The notes: generated from the letters alone by a model not told the origin. 64,000 nt of DNA from Clostridiales bacterium (GCA_004556155.1 SFIM01000010.1:1-64000); one strand, 5' to 3'; numbered from the stretch's first letter, positions 41,988 to 50,945 are shown. A program made the numbers and translations.

Positions 41988-44900
41988 TTATTCCGTCTGC
42001 GTGCCGGCGGGCCGCTTAGCCGCGTCCATGGCCTTTTTCTGGGCGTTATAGCGCTCGCGCAGCTTGCCCAGCGCGTCGCAGGCGGCCTTGAGGGCGGCCT
42101 CGTCGTCCTGGCGGGAGGACAGCGGAATGAACATGCCCGGAATGCGCGCGGCGGAGAAGCGCACCGTACCGTCCTCGCCCATGGCGGCGCTCAGGGCGTT
42201 CAGATCGGGCAGATACCGCTCGTCAAAGCGCAGCAGCAGGCCCGTAGGCTGGCGCTGCGCCACGCCTACGCCAAAGGCTACGCACAGCGCGCGCAGATAA
42301 GCAACGTTGAGCAGCGTCAGCACGCTTTGCGGGATATCGCCAAAGCGATCCAGCAGCTCGTCGATGATATCCCCCATTTCCTCCTGCGTGCGCAGCATGG
42401 AAATGCGCTTGTAGATTTCCACGCGCTGGTTGCCGCCGCGCACATAGGCTTCGGGCAGATAGGCGTTCACCTTCAGATCCACGCGCGGCTCCAGCTCGGC
42501 AGGCGCGCCCTGCTCGCCCTTGGCCTCGCGCACGGCCTCCTCAATCAGCTTGCAGTACATATCATAGCCCACTACGGAGATATGGCCGCTCTGCTCGGGG
42601 CCAAAGATATCGCCTGCGCCGCGGATCTCCAAATCGCGCATGGCAATGCGGAAGCCCGCGCCGAACTGCGTAAACTCCCGAATGGCGGCCAGGCGCTTTT
42701 CAGCCGTTTCGGACAGCGTTTTCTGCGGCTGCACGGTGAAATAGGCATAGGATACGCGGTTGGAACGCCCCACGCGGCCGCGCAGCTGATACAGCTGGGA
42801 CAAGCCGAAGCGGTCGGCGTCATAGACGATCATGGTGTTGGCGCGCGGCACATCCAGGCCGTTTTCAATGATGGTGGAGCACAGCAGCACATCGTACTTG
42901 CCGGCGTAGAAATCCAGCATCACATCCTCCAGCGCGTGCTCCTGCATCTGTCCGTGGCCGATGGCGATGCGTGCCTCGGGCACCAGCTGGCGCAAGCAGC
43001 CCGCAAAGGCGTCGATGTTGGCCACGCGATTATAAAGGAAATAAACCTGACCGTCGCGGGCAATCTCGCGCAGGATGGCGTCGCGCACCAGGCTTTCGTT
43101 ATAGTCCATCACATAGGTCTGCACGGGGATGCGCTCCTCGGGCGGGGTTTCCAGCAGGCTCATATCGCGCACGCCCACCATGCTCATGTGCAGCGTGCGC
43201 GGGATGGGCGTGGCGCTGAGGGTGAGCACATCCACGCTCTTTTTCAGGTTTTTGATGCTCTCCTTGTGCGCTACGCCAAAGCGCTGCTCCTCGTCGATAA
43301 TCAGCAGCCCCAGATCCTTAAACTGCACATCCTTGCTCAGCAGCCGGTGGGTGCCCACCAGGATATCGCACTTGCCCGAGGCGGCATGGCTGATGGCCTC
43401 GCGCTGCGCCTTGGGCGTGCGGAAGCGGCTGATCACATCGATATTGACCGGGAAATCATGGAAGCGCTTGAGGCATGTATAATAGTGCTGCTGCGCCAGG
43501 ATGGTAGTGGGCGCCAGCAGCGCTACCTGCTTGCCATCCTGCACCGCCTTGAAGGCCGCGCGCATGGCCACCTCGGTTTTGCCGTAGCCCACGTCGCCGC
43601 ACAGCAGGCGATCCATGTTGCGGGTGGATTCCATATCGCGCTTGATATCAGCCACCGCGCGCGCCTGATCGGGGGTCAGCTCATAGGGAAATACCTCGTC
43701 AAACTGCTGCGTCCAGGCTGTATCGGGGGCAAAGGCATGGCCGGGCGTGGCCTCGCGCTGGGCATAGAGCTGCACCAGGTTAAAGGCCAGCTTTTTCAAG
43801 CCTGCCTTGACCTTGGCCTTCTGCTTCTGCCACTCGCCGCCCGAAAGGGAGTTGAGCGGCGGTTCGCCGTCGGTGGAGCCGATGTACTTCTGCACCCGGT
43901 CAAACTGATCGGTAGGCACATACAGCCGGTCGCTGCCTTTATATTGAATCAGCAGATAATCGCGCCACGCGCCCTCGCTTTGAATGCGCTTGACCCCCTG
44001 ATAAACGCCCACGCCGTGCATCTCGTGCACCACGTAGTCGCCCTCTTTCAGGTCGGTAAAGGCCTCGATGCGCTGGCCGCTGCTCTTGCGGGTGCGGGTC
44101 TTTTTGTAGCCCGCGCCGTAAATATCGGTATCGCCGATCACATACAGCGCGCACTGCGGCCAGATAAAGCCGCGCGACAGCGTCTGCGGGGCGATGTGAA
44201 TGTGCCCGTCCATGCGCGCATCCACGCCGCGCAGGGTATCAAGCAGGCGCTCGCCGCGCGCCTCGCCGCCGGAAAGCAGGTAGATTTCGCCGTCCTCCTG
44301 CCGCCAATGCGCCAGATCGCCCGCCAGATCGCGCACGCTGCCGTGGTACTGCGGCGCGTCCAGGGCGGATATTCTGACCGGCTTTCCCTGCTTGAAGCCC
44401 GCCAGCTCGCGCAGGAACTCCTGCATGGTCAGCATATCGCAGGCGTTCACTGCGTCCAGCGCCTCCTGCACGGTGCGCAGCGCACCCTCCTGCTCGGGCA
44501 GCGCCATTTCGCGCTCGATGGCCAAGGACAGGTCGGTCAGAAAGCCGCTGATGCAGTCGTCCATGCGCGTGCGGCAGCGGTCGGGCGTATCGATTAGGAT
44601 AATGGGATTGTCCATATATTCCCACACGCCGCAGGTACGGGGCAGCAGGATATGCGCCAGCAGATCCATGCCGCGGCACAGCCCGCCTGCCTCCAGCGTC
44701 TCCGCCTCGCGCAGGAAAGCGCGCAGGCCGTCGCGGGAGTCGTCGGGGTTTTCATCATAGGATAGCTTTTTTTGCGCGGGACGCTCGCGCAGACGGGTCA
44801 GCGCGCTTTCGGTCAGCAGCCGCAGCGTCGCGCCCGCGCGGGGACGGTCGGCGGCGGGCAGCAGATATTCGCCCGCCGGGGCGATGACGGCGCTGTCCAG

Positions 44901-45545
44901 GCGCTCCACGCTGCGCTGGCTCACGCAGTCAAAGGTGCGCATGCCGTCGATTTCATCATCAAAAAACTCAATGCGCAGCGCGTCGGTCTCACAGGGCGGA
45001 TACACATCCACAATGGCGCCGCGCAGGGCGCACTGGCCTTTGCCCTCCACCATGTCCACGCGCTCGTAGCCCGCCTCAGCCAGGCGCGCCATCAAATCGG
45101 ACGGCTGCATCTGATCGCCCGTATGCACGGTTACGGTCATGGCCCGCGCCACCTCAGGCGGGGTCATGCGCCACAGCAGCGCGTCCGCAGGCAGGCAGAG
45201 CACACGCATTTCGCCGCTTTGCAGGCGGCTCAGGGCGGTCAGACGCTGCCACTCGCCCTCGCGGCTGGATACGGCGCGGGCAAACTGCCTTTCGCGGGCA
45301 ATCATCGTGCCCGCCCCCTGGGGCAGGTACTGGCCGATATCCTCCGCCGCGCGGGCGGCGTCGCGGTCGCCCGGCGCGATATAGAGCACCTGACGGCCGG
45401 TTTTGAGCGCAATGGCGGCGGCCAGCGCGGCGCGCGCGCCCTCGCCGATTTCATAGGCGGCCGCGCCGGGCTGCTCCAGGAGCTGATCGCAGAGCTGCTG
45501 GAAAAGTGGGCTCTCCAGCAGCGGAGACAGGATAAAATCGGGCAT
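41988..45545 (-). CDS. mfd: transcription-repair coupling factor
   Basis: A 1185-aa ATP-dependent translocase that removes stalled RNA polymerase and recruits UvrA. The UvrB-like N-terminal region spans about 1-330. The RNA polymerase interaction domain is near 480-545 (YVVHEMHGVGVYQGVKRI). The RecG-like motor follows with Walker A GDVGYGKTE near 647 and DEEQRFGV near 746. The TRCF C-terminal domain covers about 1000-1150. Length and order are those of the family. Confidence 0.97.
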   Translation of the reverse strand: MPDFILSPLLESPLFQQLCDQLLEQPGAAAYEIGEGARAALAAAIALKTGRQVLYIAPGDRDAARAAEDIGQYLPQGAGTMIARERQFARAVSSREGEWQRLTALSRLQSGEMRVLCLPADALLWRMTPPEVARAMTVTVHTGDQMQPSDLMARLAEAGYERVDMVEGKGQCALRGAIVDVYPPCETDALRIEFFDDEIDGMRTFDCVSQRSVERLDSAVIAPAGEYLLPAADRPRAGATLRLLTESALTRLRERPAQKKLSYDENPDDSRDGLRAFLREAETLEAGGLCRGMDLLAHILLPRTCGVWEYMDNPIILIDTPDRCRTRMDDCISGFLTDLSLAIEREMALPEQEGALRTVQEALDAVNACDMLTMQEFLRELAGFKQGKPVRISALDAPQYHGSVRDLAGDLAHWRQEDGEIYLLSGGEARGERLLDTLRGVDARMDGHIHIAPQTLSRGFIWPQCALYVIGDTDIYGAGYKKTRTRKSSGQRIEAFTDLKEGDYVVHEMHGVGVYQGVKRIQSEGAWRDYLLIQYKGSDRLYVPTDQFDRVQKYIGSTDGEPPLNSLSGGEWQKQKAKVKAGLKKLAFNLVQLYAQREATPGHAFAPDTAWTQQFDEVFPYELTPDQARAVADIKRDMESTRNMDRLLCGDVGYGKTEVAMRAAFKAVQDGKQVALLAPTTILAQQHYYTCLKRFHDFPVNIDVISRFRTPKAQREAISHAASGKCDILVGTHRLLSKDVQFKDLGLLIIDEEQRFGVAHKESIKNLKKSVDVLTLSATPIPRTLHMSMVGVRDMSLLETPPEERIPVQTYVMDYNESLVRDAILREIARDGQVYFLYNRVANIDAFAGCLRQLVPEARIAIGHGQMQEHALEDVMLDFYAGKYDVLLCSTIIENGLDVPRANTMIVYDADRFGLSQLYQLRGRVGRSNRVSYAYFTVQPQKTLSETAEKRLAAIREFTQFGAGFRIAMRDLEIRGAGDIFGPEQSGHISVVGYDMYCKLIEEAVREAKGEQGAPAELEPRVDLKVNAYLPEAYVRGGNQRVEIYKRISMLRTQEEMGDIIDELLDRFGDIPQSVLTLLNVAYLRALCVAFGVGVAQRQPTGLLLRFDERYLPDLNALSAAMGEDGTVRFSAARIPGMFIPLSSRQDDEAALKAACDALGKLRERYNAQKKAMDAAKRPAGTQTE

Positions 45546-45614
45546 GACGGCCTCCTTTTTTAGTACGCAAAGACGCCCGCCCGGGGAAAGCCATACCCCG
45601 CGCAGGTAAGCAGC

Positions 45615-45643
45615 ATTATATCAGACGGGGGTTTTTCTGTCAA
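45615..45643 (-). promoter_or_regulatory. consensus promoter of mfd
   Basis: Minus strand TTGACA (45638-45643), 17-bp spacer, TATAAT (45615-45620). Confidence 0.85.
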
Positions 45644-45742
45644 TCGGCTGCCAAAATTGAACATTTGCTGTTTTTCTTTCAAAAAGCATACTAAACCAGC
45701 ATAAAAAGAGCCGAATATGTAACCGACAGATGTTAAAAAACA

Positions 45743-45771
45743 TTGACAAATTATAAAATTTCGGGTATTCT
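45743..45771 (+). promoter_or_regulatory. promoter of the small exported protein gene
   Basis: TTGACA (45743-45748), 17-bp spacer, TATTCT (45766-45771), 50 bases before the ATG. Confidence 0.7.
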
Positions 45772-45821
45772 TGTAGCGAATCCAAAATATTTTTGATTCG
45801 TGAGATTTAGGGGGAATCGGT

Positions 45822-46181
45822 ATGAAAAAGTCCTTGCGCGTCCTCGCTGCCCTGTTGCTGATGATGATTCTGCTGTGCTCCACGGCCAGCGCCGCTGGCG
45901 TAAGCGAGGCCTGCCTGAATGAGCGCCAGGAGAACTATCTGCGCGTGCAGGCAAGGGTTTCCGCTGCCAACGCCAAAGTGCGCGCCCTGGTGCTGCACGC
46001 TCAGCTGACCCCTTATGACGATGTAGATTGGCTGCACGAGCAGGTGGAGCTTATAAACGCGCCTGTCATAGAATATGGAGCCAGCCTTGGCTTCGAAGTA
46101 CGGTGCACCTACCGTTGGTACTGGATCGATGGCCGCTGGGTGGCTGTGGATCCGCTGAAGGTGATCAACGTTCTGCCGTAA
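45822..46181 (+). CDS. small exported protein of unknown function
   Basis: A 119-aa protein with a clear Sec signal peptide (MKKSLRVLAALLLMMILLCSTASAAG). The mature part of about 94 residues is mixed helical then beta (ENYLRVQARVSAANAKV; VRCTYRWYWIDGRWVAVDPLKVINVLP), with aromatic residues at the end. No family recognised. It is monocistronic with promoter and terminator. Confidence 0.75.
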   Translation: MKKSLRVLAALLLMMILLCSTASAAGVSEACLNERQENYLRVQARVSAANAKVRALVLHAQLTPYDDVDWLHEQVELINAPVIEYGASLGFEVRCTYRWYWIDGRWVAVDPLKVINVLP

Positions 46182-46211
46182 GGTTGCGGCCGAGCCATTA
46201 AATGCAAAAGC

Positions 46212-46258
46212 AACGCCGCGCCGGGCACATCGTCCGGACGCGGCGTTATGCGTTTTTT
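46212..46258 (+). terminator. terminator of the small exported protein gene
   Basis: A 9-bp stem AACGCCGCG/CGCGGCGTT with an inner CCGG/CCGG is followed by ATGCGTTTTTTT. The T run directly abuts the ribosome site of the next gene. Confidence 0.85.
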
Positions 46259-46273
46259 TAGGGGTGAAACAGG

Positions 46274-47203
46274 TTGGAGGGGCTTTTTACCCATCATGCG
46301 CAGGAGGACGCCCGCGGCAGCGTGAGCGGGCTGTCGCTGCTGGCCAAGAGCGGCGATATCGAAATCATGCGCCAAATGGTCACTGCCGGCGCGACGCTGT
46401 GGCTGTCGCCGGGCAGCGAGGAATACACATTTGAATTTTTCTTTGTGCAGCGCGGAAAGCTGGAAATCGCGCCCGAGGGCGACGATGTGGAAACGCTTGG
46501 CCCGGGCGACTGTTTTTATGTGCATGGGCTCAAGCAAAATGTGATGCTGCGCTGCGTGGAGGCGGCGGAGCTTTTATATGTATCCAACTGTCCGGTATTT
46601 GACAGCGAGGCCTACTGGCAGCAGGAGCTGCAGGGTCTGCTGCGCCGCATTGACGAAAAGGATCACTATACCCAGCGCCACAGCCGCGCGGTGATGGAAT
46701 ACGCCCTGCAATTATACAAGGAGCTCAAGGATCACTGCCCCGGCCTGAAGCTGGAGGATTTCGTCATGGGCGCGCTGTTTCACGATGTTGGCAAGTGCAA
46801 TGTGCCGGGCGATATCCTGCGCAAAAAGGCGCGGCTGACCGACGAGGAATACAAGCTGATTCAGCAGCATCCCCTCGACAGCGCCCGGCTGCTGGAGCCC
46901 ATCTACGGCCCGCGCATTGCCGAGCTTGCCTATTCGCATCACGAGCGCATGGACGGCCGCGGTTATCCGCGCGGGCTGAAGGGGAAAGAAATCCCCTTTG
47001 AGGCGCGCATTCTGGCCGTAGCGGACGCCTTTGACGCGATGACCAGCGACCGCGGCTATAACAGGGTAAAAACCTTTGAGGAAGCCGCGGTAGAGCTGCA
47101 AAGCCTACCTGAAGCCTATGATCCGCTGGTAACGGCCACCCTGGTGCGCCTGGTGCGCGAGGGGCGCATCGGCCCGCAGGCAGCCGCTAAAACGGCGGAA
47201 TAA
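46274..47203 (+). CDS. cupin-HD-GYP domain protein, putative cyclic di-GMP phosphodiesterase
   Basis: A 309-aa protein. The N-terminal 105 residues form a cupin-like beta domain (TFEFFFVQRGKLEIAPEGDDVETLGPGDCFYVHG). The rest is an HD-GYP domain: H136, H170-D171-x-GK, HP at 199-200, HHE at 222-224, DGRGYP at 227-232 and DAFDAMTSDR at 251-260. HD-GYP enzymes hydrolyse cyclic di-GMP or related dinucleotides, so ligand binding to the cupin may control turnover. The start is TTG at 46274 with AGGGGTG seven bases upstream; no suitable ATG lies nearby. It follows the terminator by about 15 bases, so its promoter is not evident. Confidence 0.88.
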   Translation: MEGLFTHHAQEDARGSVSGLSLLAKSGDIEIMRQMVTAGATLWLSPGSEEYTFEFFFVQRGKLEIAPEGDDVETLGPGDCFYVHGLKQNVMLRCVEAAELLYVSNCPVFDSEAYWQQELQGLLRRIDEKDHYTQRHSRAVMEYALQLYKELKDHCPGLKLEDFVMGALFHDVGKCNVPGDILRKKARLTDEEYKLIQQHPLDSARLLEPIYGPRIAELAYSHHERMDGRGYPRGLKGKEIPFEARILAVADAFDAMTSDRGYNRVKTFEEAAVELQSLPEAYDPLVTATLVRLVREGRIGPQAAAKTAE

Positions 47204-47236
47204 CAGCAGGGCTACGTTCAATAGGGAGTACCCGCT

Positions 47237-48142
47237 ATGCCAAAAGAAAACGATATATTGGAAACAACCCTGTCGCTTGCTGAAAGCAGCTATCCCGAAG
47301 CCTACCGATATTTGCTGGATGCGTATCAGGCAAATTCCAAGGCTTTCGGCCCACAGACCTTCTATTTTCTTGCCTGTCTGGCAGGCGGAGCCGGCATGCC
47401 GGAGCAAGCGCTCGCATGGCTGCGAAGCGCCATTACGGATCATGCCTGGTGGTACCGCCCGGAAGTATTGACAGACGATGACCTTGCGCCGCTAAAGGCT
47501 CGCCCGGAGTTTCTCGCGTTAAAGTCCCTTTCAGATCAGCGCTATGCCGATGCTGTTTCCAGGTCTCAAGCGCTGTTCTCCTGGAAAGGGAAGCATGCCG
47601 ACAGCCTGTTCCTGGCCGTTCATGGCAACACCCAAAATGGGCAGACCGCGCGGGCGGACTGGGAACCCATATTGGGCAAAAGCAATTCATGGCAGCTGGA
47701 AGCAATCCAAAGCGCCGAGCCCGACGGATACGGCACCTATCGCTGGCGCTATGACGGCGCTTCCTATGCGGCGGTAGCCCAGGCAATGGAAGCCATGCAG
47801 AGCCAAGGCTATCAAAGGATTGTGTGCGGCGGTTTTTCCGCCGGGTGCGATATGCTGCTGCGCTCGGTGCTGTTTACCGATGCGCGCTGCGATATGCTCA
47901 TTCTGCAAAGCCCGTGGATTCCGCTGCTGCACGATCACGCGGCGGAGGTTGTCCAGGCCATCCGGCAAAAGCAGATCAGGCTCGCAATTCTCTGCGGCTC
48001 CGAGGATGAGGATTGTCTTCCCCTGGCGCGGCATCTGCATGCCGCAGCGGCGCAGGCAGGGCTTGATGAAACGCTTCATATTCAAAAGGGCACGCGACAT
48101 CAATTTCCCGCAAAGCCTTACGCATTGGCTGATTTATTGTAA
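47237..48142 (+). CDS. alpha/beta hydrolase-like protein with N-terminal helical repeat region
   Basis: A 301-aa cytoplasmic protein. Residues 10-115 are helical and TPR-like (AYRYLLDAYQANSKAFGPQTFYFLACLAGGAGMPEQALAWLRSAI). Residues 120-301 fit an alpha/beta hydrolase: LFLAVHGNTQNG (oxyanion region), the nucleophile elbow G199-F-S201-A-G203, a possible acid in GSEDED (about 255-259) and H288 in GTRHQFP. Substrate unknown. It starts 33 bases after the HD-GYP gene and probably shares its transcript. Confidence 0.78.
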   Translation: MPKENDILETTLSLAESSYPEAYRYLLDAYQANSKAFGPQTFYFLACLAGGAGMPEQALAWLRSAITDHAWWYRPEVLTDDDLAPLKARPEFLALKSLSDQRYADAVSRSQALFSWKGKHADSLFLAVHGNTQNGQTARADWEPILGKSNSWQLEAIQSAEPDGYGTYRWRYDGASYAAVAQAMEAMQSQGYQRIVCGGFSAGCDMLLRSVLFTDARCDMLILQSPWIPLLHDHAAEVVQAIRQKQIRLAILCGSEDEDCLPLARHLHAAAAQAGLDETLHIQKGTRHQFPAKPYALADLL

Positions 48143-48159
48143 GTTTTCCGCATGATAAA

Positions 48160-48210
48160 ACGGGTCTGCTGCATGAAGGCAACCGCCTCTTTGCAGCAGA
48201 CCCGTCTTTC
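48160..48210. terminator. bidirectional terminator between convergent genes
   Basis: A perfect 14-bp stem (ACGGGTCTGCTGCA/TGCAGCAGACCCGT, 18-nt loop) has CTTTCATT on its + strand side and TTTTATC on its minus strand side. Confidence 0.85.
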
Positions 48211-48225
48211 ATTGTCCAATCGGCC

Positions 48226-49233
48226 TCAGCCCTGATACAGGCCAACCTTCTTGTATACCTTGCGCAGGGTCTTGAAGGCAATGGCGCTGGCACGCTCCGC
48301 GCCGTCCTTGAGCACATCGGCAATGTACGCCTTATCGGCCATGATGCGCTTATGCTCAGCCTGAATGGGCGCCAGCGTAGCGATGACGGCCTCGGCGGCC
48401 GCATCCTTGAGCGCGCCGTAGCCCTGACCGGCCAGATCCTGGCACACCTGCTCGGGCGTGCGGTTGCTCATGGCCGCGCAGATGGTGATCAGGTTGGTTA
48501 CGCCGGGCTTGTTTTCCGCATCCACGCGGATCTCACCGTCGCTATCGGTGACGGCGCGGCGCAGCTTGCGGCGGATATCGTCAGGCGTATCCATCACGGA
48601 GATGAAGGAATCGGGCTCGCCGGACTTGCTCATCTTGCTGGACGGATCGTTCAGGCTCATGATGCGCGCGGCGGCGGACTTGCTGATGTAGGGTTCGGGG
48701 ATGCGGAACACGTCGCCGTAAATGCTGTTAAAGCGGTTGGCGATATCGCGGCAGATTTCCAGATGCTGCTTCTGATCCGCGCCCACGGGCACCACGTCGG
48801 TCTGGTACAGCAGGATATCGGCGGCCATGAGCACCGGATAGGTAAACAGGCCGGCGTTGATGTTGTCCGCGTGCTTGGCAGCCTTATCCTTGAACTGCGT
48901 CATGCGGCTCAGCTCGCCCATATAAGTGAAGCAGTTAAGAATCCAGGCAAGCTCGGCGTGCATGGGCACATGACTTTGGGCGTAGATGATATTCTTCTTG
49001 GGATCCAGGCCGCAGGCAATATAGAGCGCGGCCAGCTCCGCCGTGCGGCGGCGCAGGGCGGCAGGCTCCTGCCGGACGGTCAGCGCATGCAGATCAGCCA
49101 TGCAGAACAGGCAATCATAATCCTGCTCCAGCAGCTTAAAGTTGCGCAGCGCGCCGATATAGTTGCCAATGGTGAGCGTGCCGGAGGGCTGAACGGCCGA
49201 ATACAGCACGGGCTTGCGGGATTCTTCAGGCAT
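48226..49233 (-). CDS. trpS: tryptophanyl-tRNA synthetase
   Basis: A 335-aa class I synthetase that charges tRNA(Trp). The HIGH-like TIGNYIGAL and the KMSKS motif (DPSSKMSKSGEPDS) are visible, as is the QMLQFKD-like MTQFKDKAAKH. The start at 49233 matches family N-termini (VLYSAVQPSGTLTIGNYIGALRN). The leader from the predicted transcription start is only about 70 bases, so it cannot hold a T-box. Confidence 0.97.
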   Translation of the reverse strand: MPEESRKPVLYSAVQPSGTLTIGNYIGALRNFKLLEQDYDCLFCMADLHALTVRQEPAALRRRTAELAALYIACGLDPKKNIIYAQSHVPMHAELAWILNCFTYMGELSRMTQFKDKAAKHADNINAGLFTYPVLMAADILLYQTDVVPVGADQKQHLEICRDIANRFNSIYGDVFRIPEPYISKSAAARIMSLNDPSSKMSKSGEPDSFISVMDTPDDIRRKLRRAVTDSDGEIRVDAENKPGVTNLITICAAMSNRTPEQVCQDLAGQGYGALKDAAAEAVIATLAPIQAEHKRIMADKAYIADVLKDGAERASAIAFKTLRKVYKKVGLYQG

Positions 49234-49275
49234 GACACAGCACTTCTTTCGGTAATAAATTCGCCTTAATTGGAA

Positions 49276-49306
49276 TTGTGGGCGGCAATCAAATCGCCGC
49301 CCACAA
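49276..49306 (-). promoter_or_regulatory. hairpin at the 5' end of the trpS transcript
   Basis: A perfect 11-bp inverted repeat (TTGTGGGCGGC/GCCGCCCACAA, 9-nt loop) begins right at the predicted transcription start. It could be an operator or a 5' stem that protects the message. Confidence 0.5.
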
Positions 49307-49308
49307 AC

Positions 49309-49337
49309 AGTATAGCCTATTTTTTTCCGCGCGTCAA
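49309..49337 (-). promoter_or_regulatory. promoter of trpS
   Basis: Minus strand TTGACG (49332-49337), 17-bp spacer, TATACT (49309-49314). The -35 overlaps the stop codon of the gene upstream. Confidence 0.75.
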
Positions 49338-50107
49338 CCGTTGCTCTGGCCGCTGACGACGAAGGAATTGCGCATGAATTCGGCGTACAGGGTGAACTCC
49401 GCCTCGCGCTCGGCAGGATAGCTGAGGGTGAGGGAGTGGAAGCCATCCTCGCCCGCGCAGATGACCAGGTACATGCCTGCGGCCTGCGCAGTGGCCTGCG
49501 CCAGATCCTCGTTCACATCCACGATCATGCCTTCGCCGCCCAGGGACTTGGCATAGTCGGCCAGGGAGGTACCCTTGGCTTCCTCAAAGCGGTAGGTCAC
49601 GGTAGCGACTACCTTGTCCTCTTCGCTGTAGCTGTAGTCCACGCCGTCGGCGGCGGGCACAAAGGTATCGGGCAGGCTTACTTCAAAGCCCTTTTCGGTG
49701 TTCACGGTGGTCTTCATGGCGGTGGCAGCATAGTAATCGCCCGCTTCCACGCTGACCAGCTCGTATTCGTTGCCGTTGCGCTTGACACACACGGTGGCGT
49801 CGCACAGCCAGGTCAGGGCGTTATCGGCCGCAAACTCGGGCAGGGAATCGCCGCCCTCCTCCAGGTACACATCGCATTCCAGCACATAGCAGCCGCCGTC
49901 CTCCACGCAGGAGTACACATAGGCGCCAACATAGGTATTGCTGTCGTACTGCAGGGGCAGCGCGTCGCGCACTACGCCGTCCAGCCAGGAGCGCATGGTG
50001 GCAAGCTCAGCCTCGCTGAGCACGCTGTCGCGCATCGCGCGCATGGGAGCGGCCATGGCGGCCACGGGCAGCATGAGGCACAGAAGCAAGCAGAGCAGTT
50101 TTTTCAT
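49334..50107 (-). CDS. exported Cys-rich protein of unknown function
   Basis: A 257-aa protein with a Sec signal peptide (MKKLLCLLLCLMLPVAAMAAP). The mature part has six Cys residues (SCVEDGGCYVLECD, WLCDATVC and LVICAG) in a beta-rich body that ends FRNSF-like (FMRNSFVV). The family is not recognised. It starts 16 bases after the thioredoxin-reductase-like gene with AAAGGAGAG between them, so the two are co-expressed; a redox link is possible. The ATG at 50107 was chosen for the ribosome site and signal peptide. Confidence 0.78.
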   Translation of the reverse strand: MKKLLCLLLCLMLPVAAMAAPMRAMRDSVLSEAELATMRSWLDGVVRDALPLQYDSNTYVGAYVYSCVEDGGCYVLECDVYLEEGGDSLPEFAADNALTWLCDATVCVKRNGNEYELVSVEAGDYYAATAMKTTVNTEKGFEVSLPDTFVPAADGVDYSYSEEDKVVATVTYRFEEAKGTSLADYAKSLGGEGMIVDVNEDLAQATAQAAGMYLVICAGEDGFHSLTLSYPAEREAEFTLYAEFMRNSFVVSGQSNG

Positions 50108-50123
50108 TGGGATCTCTCCTTTT

Positions 50124-50945
50124 TTAATTAGTAGATTCGTGATTGATCGCGTCGCCCTGGTGCAGGAACCGCGCAATGCTCAGCGCGGCAGTGTTGCCCT
50201 GCCCCACGGCGCGGGCGGCCTGATAGGGCGCGCCGGTGATATCCCCCGCGGCGAAAACGCCGGGAATATTGGTTTGCATGTCCGCGTCCACGCGGACGGC
50301 GCCGTCCGCGGTTTCCAGCGCGGGCAGCAGGGTAGTCAGCGCCACGGCGGGGCGCAGGATGAACACGCAGTCGTAGGCCGTATCGGAATCGGCGGTGGAC
50401 AGAATCACCCGCTCCCCCTCGGCGCGCAGCGCACGGGGCGGCCGGGTCAGCACATCCACCTGGCAGATTCCCTGCAGGAAGCGCACATCCTCGTCAAAGC
50501 CCGCGCCCAGCACCACGGCCGCCACCGGGCGATCACGATAGAGCATGCCGTCGCAGGTGGCGCAGTAGCTCACGCCGCGCCCCACCAGCGCTTCCTCTCC
50601 GGGGATCAGGTTGACCCGCGCTACGCCCGAGGCCAGCAGCACCGCGTCGCAGGCGATCATATCCTCGCCCGCCAGCACGGTAAAGCCGCGCCGGGTGCGC
50701 TGGATATAGCGCGCAACGCCGGGCCGCAGCGCCGCGCCCATCTCTTCCGCCTGGCGGCGGAAGGCGGAAAGCATCTCCCCGCCGCGCATTTGCGCAAGGC
50801 CGGGATAATTATCCACCCGCTTTGCGCGGCCCAGCGCGCCCTCGCCGCTGTAGAGGATGGTCACGTCTTCGCCGCGCAGTCGCAGCGTCATAGCCGCCGA
50901 ACAGCCCGCCGGGCCGCCGCCGATAATGAGCACATGCTTCGCCAT
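50124..50945 (-). CDS. thioredoxin reductase-like flavoprotein without a clear NADPH motif
   Basis: A 273-aa protein. The FAD motif GGGPAGCSAA (residues 9-18), the redox pair C128-A-T-C131-D and the C-terminal FAAGDI (231-236) place it in the thioredoxin reductase family. It is about 35-40 residues shorter than usual. In the pyridine nucleotide domain the GxGxxA signature and HRR loop are replaced by VAAVVLGAGFDEDVRFLQG (140-160). Ferredoxin-dependent flavin thioredoxin reductases of Clostridium lack the same motifs, so ferredoxin or another donor is a reasonable inference. It heads an operon with an exported Cys-rich protein. Confidence 0.85.
   Translation of the reverse strand: MAKHVLIIGGGPAGCSAAMTLRLRGEDVTILYSGEGALGRAKRVDNYPGLAQMRGGEMLSAFRRQAEEMGAALRPGVARYIQRTRRGFTVLAGEDMIACDAVLLASGVARVNLIPGEEALVGRGVSYCATCDGMLYRDRPVAAVVLGAGFDEDVRFLQGICQVDVLTRPPRALRAEGERVILSTADSDTAYDCVFILRPAVALTTLLPALETADGAVRVDADMQTNIPGVFAAGDITGAPYQAARAVGQGNTAALSIARFLHQGDAINHESTN

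Noticed and set aside
41964..44597. A very long open frame on the + strand opposite mfd, and similar ones opposite the binding protein, flavoprotein and isomerase genes
   Set aside because: The translations are low-complexity, rich in Ala, Gly, His and Gln, lack ribosome sites and mirror the codon bias of the genes on the other strand. The minus strand proteins have clear family motifs.
49234..49302. A T-box leader for trpS
   Set aside because: The predicted transcript has only about 70 bases before the start codon, far too short for a T-box, and no specifier loop or T-box bulge sequence is seen.
49234..49446. An N-terminally longer trpS product
   Set aside because: The open frame continues upstream but crosses the promoter and stem and has no conserved sequence; MPEESRKPVLYSAVQPSG is the normal start.
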